From: Bacteroidales bacterium
GTDB lineage: Bacteria; Bacteroidota; Bacteroidia; Bacteroidales; P3
DNA: 27,547 nt
Direction: 5' to 3'
Assembly (NCBI GenBank): GCA_023227645.1
Contig: JALNVJ010000002.1
Coordinates: 1 to 27,547, forward strand
Numbering within the stretch: position 1 is the stretch's first letter; every line of letters starts with the position of its first letter. The position numbers were made by a program, and so were the translations under genes. The notes beneath the pieces were generated by a model. It ran no database searches and had not been told where the DNA came from. It was given only the letters and a program-made list of their open reading frames with translations. This document shows positions 24,171-27,547 of this stretch, one piece after another.

Positions 24171-24808
24171 GAAAAATTAATGTTGATGAATTTTGGAATT
24201 GGTTTATTTCAAAAAGTGAGTTCTTGATGGATATCGATAACTTAAAAGAAGAAGCATCAGAAAAACTATTAGATGAGTTTAGCGAGGTTCTTGGATCTTA
24301 TTCCGAAGGGATTAGTTTTGATATTGGTGACTTAGGATCGGAGGGAAGGAAGATTGTTTTTTCAGCAGAAGGAGACCAAGATTATTTTGAAGATGTTATA
24401 GAACTATGCACAAGCACCCCAGTTCTTGACTTTTGGGATATAATAGCCTTCAAACAACCTAAGGGTGAGAAAGTGAAGATAAACTTCGAGGGATACACTT
24501 TAAACAGTAGGGATTTATGGTTTATGCCTTTGGAAAACGAAGACGACGATGATTATGATTTAATCGGCCTAAGAGTTGCCATAAAAGGGTATCGACAAGA
24601 TGATGAAGATCAGTTAATCGCTGTTTATTCATTAATTGAAGAAATGATTGGCGAGTATGATTGCGCAACGTTATTGGGATACTTTGAAATTTGTGAGACA
24701 CCAGAAAACCCAGAACAAGAGGAATTCATTCCTCTAACCCAATTGCAAGAATATGTCGATTGGCATATTAATATGATTGAAGGAAGGAATGATAAGAGAG
24801 ACAGATAG
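24167..24808 (+). CDS. Acidic protein of unknown function, coupled to murB
   Basis: A 213-residue soluble protein I do not recognise. It starts in the ATGA that ends murB, so the two are translationally coupled. Composition is strongly acidic, with runs such as ENEDDDDYDLIG and the tail ENPEQEEFIPL, balanced by few basic residues. Hydrophobic strands alternate with helices (LKEEASEKLLDEFSEVL; LIAVYSLIEEMIGEY), as in a compact alpha/beta fold. It has no signal peptide or membrane segment and contains two cysteines near the middle and one near the C-terminus. Proteins with a similar start (an acidic, Trp-rich VDEFWNWF segment) occur as hypothetical proteins in Bacteroidota, from memory. Followed by a strong terminator. 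Coupling to murB suggests a cell-wall link, but this is inference only. Confidence 0.75.
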   Translation: MRKINVDEFWNWFISKSEFLMDIDNLKEEASEKLLDEFSEVLGSYSEGISFDIGDLGSEGRKIVFSAEGDQDYFEDVIELCTSTPVLDFWDIIAFKQPKGEKVKINFEGYTLNSRDLWFMPLENEDDDDYDLIGLRVAIKGYRQDDEDQLIAVYSLIEEMIGEYDCATLLGYFEICETPENPEQEEFIPLTQLQEYVDWHINMIEGRNDKRDR

Positions 24809-24839
24809 ATTTAATCAAAAAATGGTATAATAAAAAATT

Positions 24840-24873
24840 AAAAAGCCACTTGTTCAAAAACAAGTGGCTTTTT
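24840..24873. terminator. Strong bidirectional terminator
   Basis: Arms AAAAAGCCACTTGTT (24840-24854) and AACAAGTGGCTTTTT (24859-24873) form a perfect 15-bp stem with a 4-nt loop. T tracts flank it on both strands. It separates the plus-strand murB unit from the convergent minus-strand FKBP gene and can serve both. Confidence 0.92.
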
Positions 24874-24903
24874 TTAAAGAATATTTATGATCTTACTCAA
24901 TAT

Positions 24904-25647
24904 TTATTTTTTCACAGTTGCATTATCTCCGCCCTTAACAACTTCTATTAGTTGTACCTCAAAAGACAAAAGACTTCCAGCTGGCAATTCAGGAGAATCC
25001 ATATCTCCATATCCAAGCTCTGGGCTTATCCAAAATAAGAATGTAGAACCTTCACTCATTAGTTGTAGTCCTTCTGACATTCCTGGAATAATTCCATTCA
25101 TTCCCATAATAACAGGATCTTCTCCTCTTTCGAATGTACTTTCAATCACCTTACCATCAATCAATTTCAAGCGATATTGTATTCTTACTCTATCTTCAAT
25201 TGTTGGTTTAGCTCCTGCACCTTGTTTAATCACTTTATATTGTAAACCTGATGTAGTTGTTTGAATTCCCTCTTTTGTCTTATTATCTGCTAAGAACTTA
25301 GATGATTTCTCACGATTCACTTTACCTTTTTCAGCAGCAGCTGCTTTTTGTTTTTCTTGCATTTTTTTATCATACTCCATCATAACAGATTGTATGTTCT
25401 CTGGTTTGATAATAAAATTAGTGTCTCCATCATAAGCTGCATAGAAAGCACTCATTAGGATTTCTGGATTAATATCCATGTTTTGTCCCTTAAACTGAGA
25501 TCCCATATTTGATCCAATACAATAAGATGCAGAGTCAACAATTGTTTTCAAATCACCCTTACTTACTTCTTTTTTTTGTGAGCAAGCTGTAAATATTGTG
25601 GATAGCAATAGAATTAGTACAGCACTTTTTAAAACTACTTGTTTCAT
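24904..25647 (-). CDS. FKBP-type peptidyl-prolyl isomerase lipoprotein
   Basis: A 247-residue exported lipoprotein with prolyl cis-trans isomerase (FKBP) fold that helps periplasmic or outer-membrane proteins fold. The lipobox is FTAC with Cys22 as the lipidated residue after a hydrophobic signal. Residues 30-120 form an FKBP_N dimerisation-type helical domain (SYCIGSNMGSQFKGQ..., QSVMMEYDKKMQEKQKAAAAEKGK). Residues 130-240 are the FKBP catalytic domain, with the family cores TTSGLQYKVIKQGAGAKP, VIMGMNGIIPGMSEGLQLM, WISPELGYGD and SLLSFEVQLIEV. The organisation resembles FkpA/Mip. It converges on the bidirectional terminator at 24840-24873. A -7 element (TATTTTTG) lies 58 bp upstream of its ATG. 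Confidence 0.94.
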   Translation of the reverse strand: MKQVVLKSAVLILLLSTIFTACSQKKEVSKGDLKTIVDSASYCIGSNMGSQFKGQNMDINPEILMSAFYAAYDGDTNFIIKPENIQSVMMEYDKKMQEKQKAAAAEKGKVNREKSSKFLADNKTKEGIQTTTSGLQYKVIKQGAGAKPTIEDRVRIQYRLKLIDGKVIESTFERGEDPVIMGMNGIIPGMSEGLQLMSEGSTFLFWISPELGYGDMDSPELPAGSLLSFEVQLIEVVKGGDNATVKK

Positions 25648-25704
25648 TTTTGTTTTTGATTTATGTTTTGTTTTTAATCTTTAAATGCTTATTGAAAGCG
25701 AATG

Positions 25705-25734
25705 CAAAAATAAACATTATTTCATTGTATCAAT
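25705..25734 (-). promoter_or_regulatory. Candidate promoter of the FKBP lipoprotein gene
   Basis: On the minus strand a near-consensus -33 ATTG (25731-25734), an 18-bp spacer and TATTTTTG (25705-25712) precede the ATG at 25647 by 57 bp. Confidence 0.45.
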
Positions 25735-25763
25735 CAGATTTGCAAAAAAAATAGTTAATAAAT

Positions 25764-25794
25764 TTTTATCTTAATTAGATTTGTTAGATATTTG
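25764..25794 (+). promoter_or_regulatory. Candidate promoter of speA
   Basis: TTTT (25764-25767), a 19-bp spacer and GATATTTG (25787-25794) resemble TTTG-N19-TAnnTTTG with one mismatch in each element. The predicted leader before the ATG at 25854 is about 55 nt. Confidence 0.4.
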
Positions 25795-25853
25795 CAACTT
25801 AATTCACTCAGATGAGTATAAAAATACAGACCTAACCAAATTAGTTTATTGAA

Positions 25854-27251
25854 ATGAAAAATAAGTATATAGATTTAATAGAACAAACTTTTGAATTCCC
25901 ACAAGACGAATTCTTAGTTGAAGATGATAAGTTAATTTTCCACGATATCCCATTGATGGATATAATCAAGCAATATGGGACACCTTTGAGAATTACTTAT
26001 TTACCGAAAATAACATCTCAAATTCAAAAAGCAAAGAGATTATTTAATGTCGCTATTGCAAAAGTTGATTATAAAGGAAATTATAATTATTGTTACTGCA
26101 CTAAAAGCTCTCATTTCTCTTTTATAATGGATTCTGTTCTTGCTAATGATGTAAATATTGAAACATCTTCAGCTTTTGATATTAATTTAATTAACGAACT
26201 TCACGAACAAGGGAAAATATCAAAAGATCAGTATATAATATGTAATGGGTTTAAACGTCCACAATATATCGAAAATATTGGTGAATTAATTCGTCAAGAT
26301 TTCATAAATGTTATTCCTATTATTGATAATATGGAAGAAGTATTGCTCTTAGATGAGCATATTGACAGAGAATGTCAGGTGGGTATTAGAATTGCAGCTG
26401 AGGAAGAACCAATGTTTGATTTCTACACATCAAGACTAGGAATTAGATATAACGACATTCTTTCTTTTTATAATACTAAAATAGCTACCAACCCTAAGTT
26501 TAAGCTAAAAATGCTTCATTTCTTTATTAATACTGGAATAAAAGATTCTGCATATTATTGGAATGAACTTCAAAAATGCGTTAATATTTACTGTGAATTA
26601 AAAAAGGTTTGTCCTGATTTAGATTCATTAAATATTGGTGGAGGATTCCCTATTAAAAATTCACTAGCTTTTACTTTCGATTATGAATATATGGCTGAAG
26701 AAATACTTGCTCAAATCAAAGAAATATGCAATAAACAAGAGGTTGAAGAACCAAACATATTTACTGAATTTGGTTCATTTACAGTTGGTGAATCTGGATG
26801 CATTCTTTATTCAATAATTGACCAAAAAAGACAAAATGACCGTGAGGTTTGGTATATGATTGATAGCTCTTTCATTACCACATTACCTGACACTTGGGGA
26901 ATTGGCCAAAGATTTATTCTTCTTCCTATAAACAAATGGGAAAACGAGTATCAAAGAGTGTTTTTAGGAGGTTTAACATGCGATAGCCAAGACTATTATA
27001 GTGCCGAGGCTCATTCAAATGCTGTTTTTCTTCCTAAATACGTGAACGAAGATGGAGAACCATTATATATTGGATTCTTCCATACAGGAGCTTATCAAGA
27101 GAGCTTAGCTGGCTACGGAGGAACTCAACATTGCTTAATCCCTCAACCTAAACATATAATTTTAGACCAAGATGAAAATGGAGAATGGTTTACAAAATTA
27201 TTTGCTAAAGAACAAAGCCATAAGTCGATGCTGAAAATTTTAGGATACTAA
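25854..27251 (+). CDS. speA: Arginine decarboxylase, short Bacteroidota form (fold-III PLP enzyme)
   Basis: Cytoplasmic PLP enzyme that decarboxylates arginine to agmatine for polyamine synthesis. The 465-residue protein is the short Bacteroidota type related to DAP/ornithine decarboxylases, not the 630-residue E. coli SpeA form. It shows the N-terminal MKNKYIDLIEQTFEFPQDEF, the PLP lysine Lys84 in YCYCTKSSHF, the family block ETSSAFDINLI, the phosphate-binding glycines NIGGGFP, and the C-terminal active-site block GLTCDSQDYYS with GFFHTGAYQESL. The start agrees with homologues from memory. It is followed by aspA after 117 bp with a separate promoter, so they may be independently transcribed. 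Substrate is inferred from family; a related diaminopimelate or homologous decarboxylase role is possible but less likely. Confidence 0.82.
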   Translation: MKNKYIDLIEQTFEFPQDEFLVEDDKLIFHDIPLMDIIKQYGTPLRITYLPKITSQIQKAKRLFNVAIAKVDYKGNYNYCYCTKSSHFSFIMDSVLANDVNIETSSAFDINLINELHEQGKISKDQYIICNGFKRPQYIENIGELIRQDFINVIPIIDNMEEVLLLDEHIDRECQVGIRIAAEEEPMFDFYTSRLGIRYNDILSFYNTKIATNPKFKLKMLHFFINTGIKDSAYYWNELQKCVNIYCELKKVCPDLDSLNIGGGFPIKNSLAFTFDYEYMAEEILAQIKEICNKQEVEEPNIFTEFGSFTVGESGCILYSIIDQKRQNDREVWYMIDSSFITTLPDTWGIGQRFILLPINKWENEYQRVFLGGLTCDSQDYYSAEAHSNAVFLPKYVNEDGEPLYIGFFHTGAYQESLAGYGGTQHCLIPQPKHIILDQDENGEWFTKLFAKEQSHKSMLKILGY

Positions 27252-27274
27252 TACCAAACTATTTATATTATAAC

Positions 27275-27305
27275 TTTATTTGTTAAAAAAAACTTACTAC
27301 CTTTG
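27275..27305 (+). promoter_or_regulatory. Candidate promoter of aspA
   Basis: TACCTTTG (27298-27305) matches the TAnnTTTG -7 element exactly. The best -33 candidate at normal spacing is TTTA (27275-27278), with a perfect TTTG at 27279-27282 that would need a short 15-bp spacer. The leader to the ATG at 27369 is about 60 nt. Confidence 0.55.
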
Positions 27306-27368
27306 CAGCTAATTTTACTGTTATTAAACAGAGAGTTAAAACAAATTTATTAATTTTTAATTTACAAA

Positions 27369-27547
27369 ATGAAAGAAATAAAATATTCAGGAAAGACCAG
27401 AAAAGAATCTGATCTATTGGGATCGAAAGACATCCCTATTGAGGCTTTGTATGGAGTACAATCTTTAAGAGGTTTTGAAAACTTCCATATTTCAAACGAA
27501 AAACATTGTGATTACCCTAACTTTATAAAAGGATTTGCCCTAACAAA
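27369..27547 (+). CDS. aspA: Aspartate ammonia-lyase, 5' part (cut by window end)
   Basis: The first 59 codons of a fumarase/aspartase superfamily protein that releases ammonia from aspartate to give fumarate. The opening KEIKYSGKTRKESDLLGSKD and the block IPIEALYGVQSLRGFENFHI are the typical aspartase N-terminus (compare RxExDLLGxxxIPxxxYYGVQTxRAxENF). Class II fumarases share this layout, but the GSKD and the QSLRG variant fit aspartase better. In an anaerobic Bacteroidota this enzyme can feed fumarate respiration (inference). The catalytic signature region lies beyond the window. Confidence 0.88.
   Translation, partial: MKEIKYSGKTRKESDLLGSKDIPIEALYGVQSLRGFENFHISNEKHCDYPNFIKGFALT

Noticed and set aside
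24887..25264. Plus-strand open frame of 125 codons
   Set aside because: It lies antisense inside the conserved FKBP-type isomerase gene and has no family resemblance.

Overview
The window is about 27.5 kb of AT-rich chromosome from a member of the Bacteroidota, most likely an anaerobic Bacteroidales-type organism (my inference). The support is: two large secreted proteins ending in type IX secretion (Por) sorting tails; a short housekeeping sigma factor with no region 1.1; genes that mostly lack Shine-Dalgarno sequences; several upstream regions carrying the Bacteroidota promoter TTTG-N18-20-TAnnTTTG; and an [FeFe]-hydrogenase-like protein. There are no rRNA or tRNA genes, CRISPR arrays, phage genes or insertion sequences. 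Most of the window is ordinary core genome.

Layout: 1-2.0 kb (minus) has the partial sigma factor rpoD, nadD and a RidA-family deaminase. 2.0-7.9 kb (minus) has a secreted M6 metalloprotease and a second T9SS-exported protein. The gap between them holds a degraded copy of the 3' end of the second gene and a short 21-bp repeat array. 7.9-9.3 kb (plus) has the murein peptide ligase mpl. 9.3-16.3 kb (minus) is a closely spaced run that starts from a consensus promoter: polyprenol-phosphate mannosyltransferase, dipeptidyl peptidase IV, riboflavin synthase, HflX GTPase, MscS-type channel and a YbhN/flippase-like membrane protein. 16.3-17.8 kb (minus) has an exported thioredoxin-fold protein that has lost one active-site cysteine.

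17.9-20.1 kb (minus) is the most interesting part. It is a three-gene unit with its own consensus promoter: a small DRTGG-domain protein, a GHKL/anti-sigma-type ATP-binding protein, and a HydS-like [FeFe]-hydrogenase with all four H-cluster cysteines but divergent residues around them. It looks like a hydrogen- or redox-sensing module rather than a metabolic hydrogenase. A second, degenerate 21-bp repeat array follows at 20.33-20.46 kb.

20.5-23.0 kb (minus) has an M23 peptidase and an alpha/beta hydrolase. 23.2-24.8 kb (plus) has murB, with a translationally coupled acidic protein of unknown function. A strong bidirectional terminator separates these from a minus-strand FKBP-type lipoprotein isomerase. 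The window closes with plus-strand arginine decarboxylase and the first 59 codons of aspartate ammonia-lyase.

Functional themes are cell-envelope metabolism (Mpl, MurB, M23 peptidase, mannosyltransferase, YbhN-like protein, MscS), extracellular peptide breakdown (M6 protease, DPP-IV) and nitrogen/amine metabolism (SpeA, AspA, RidA).
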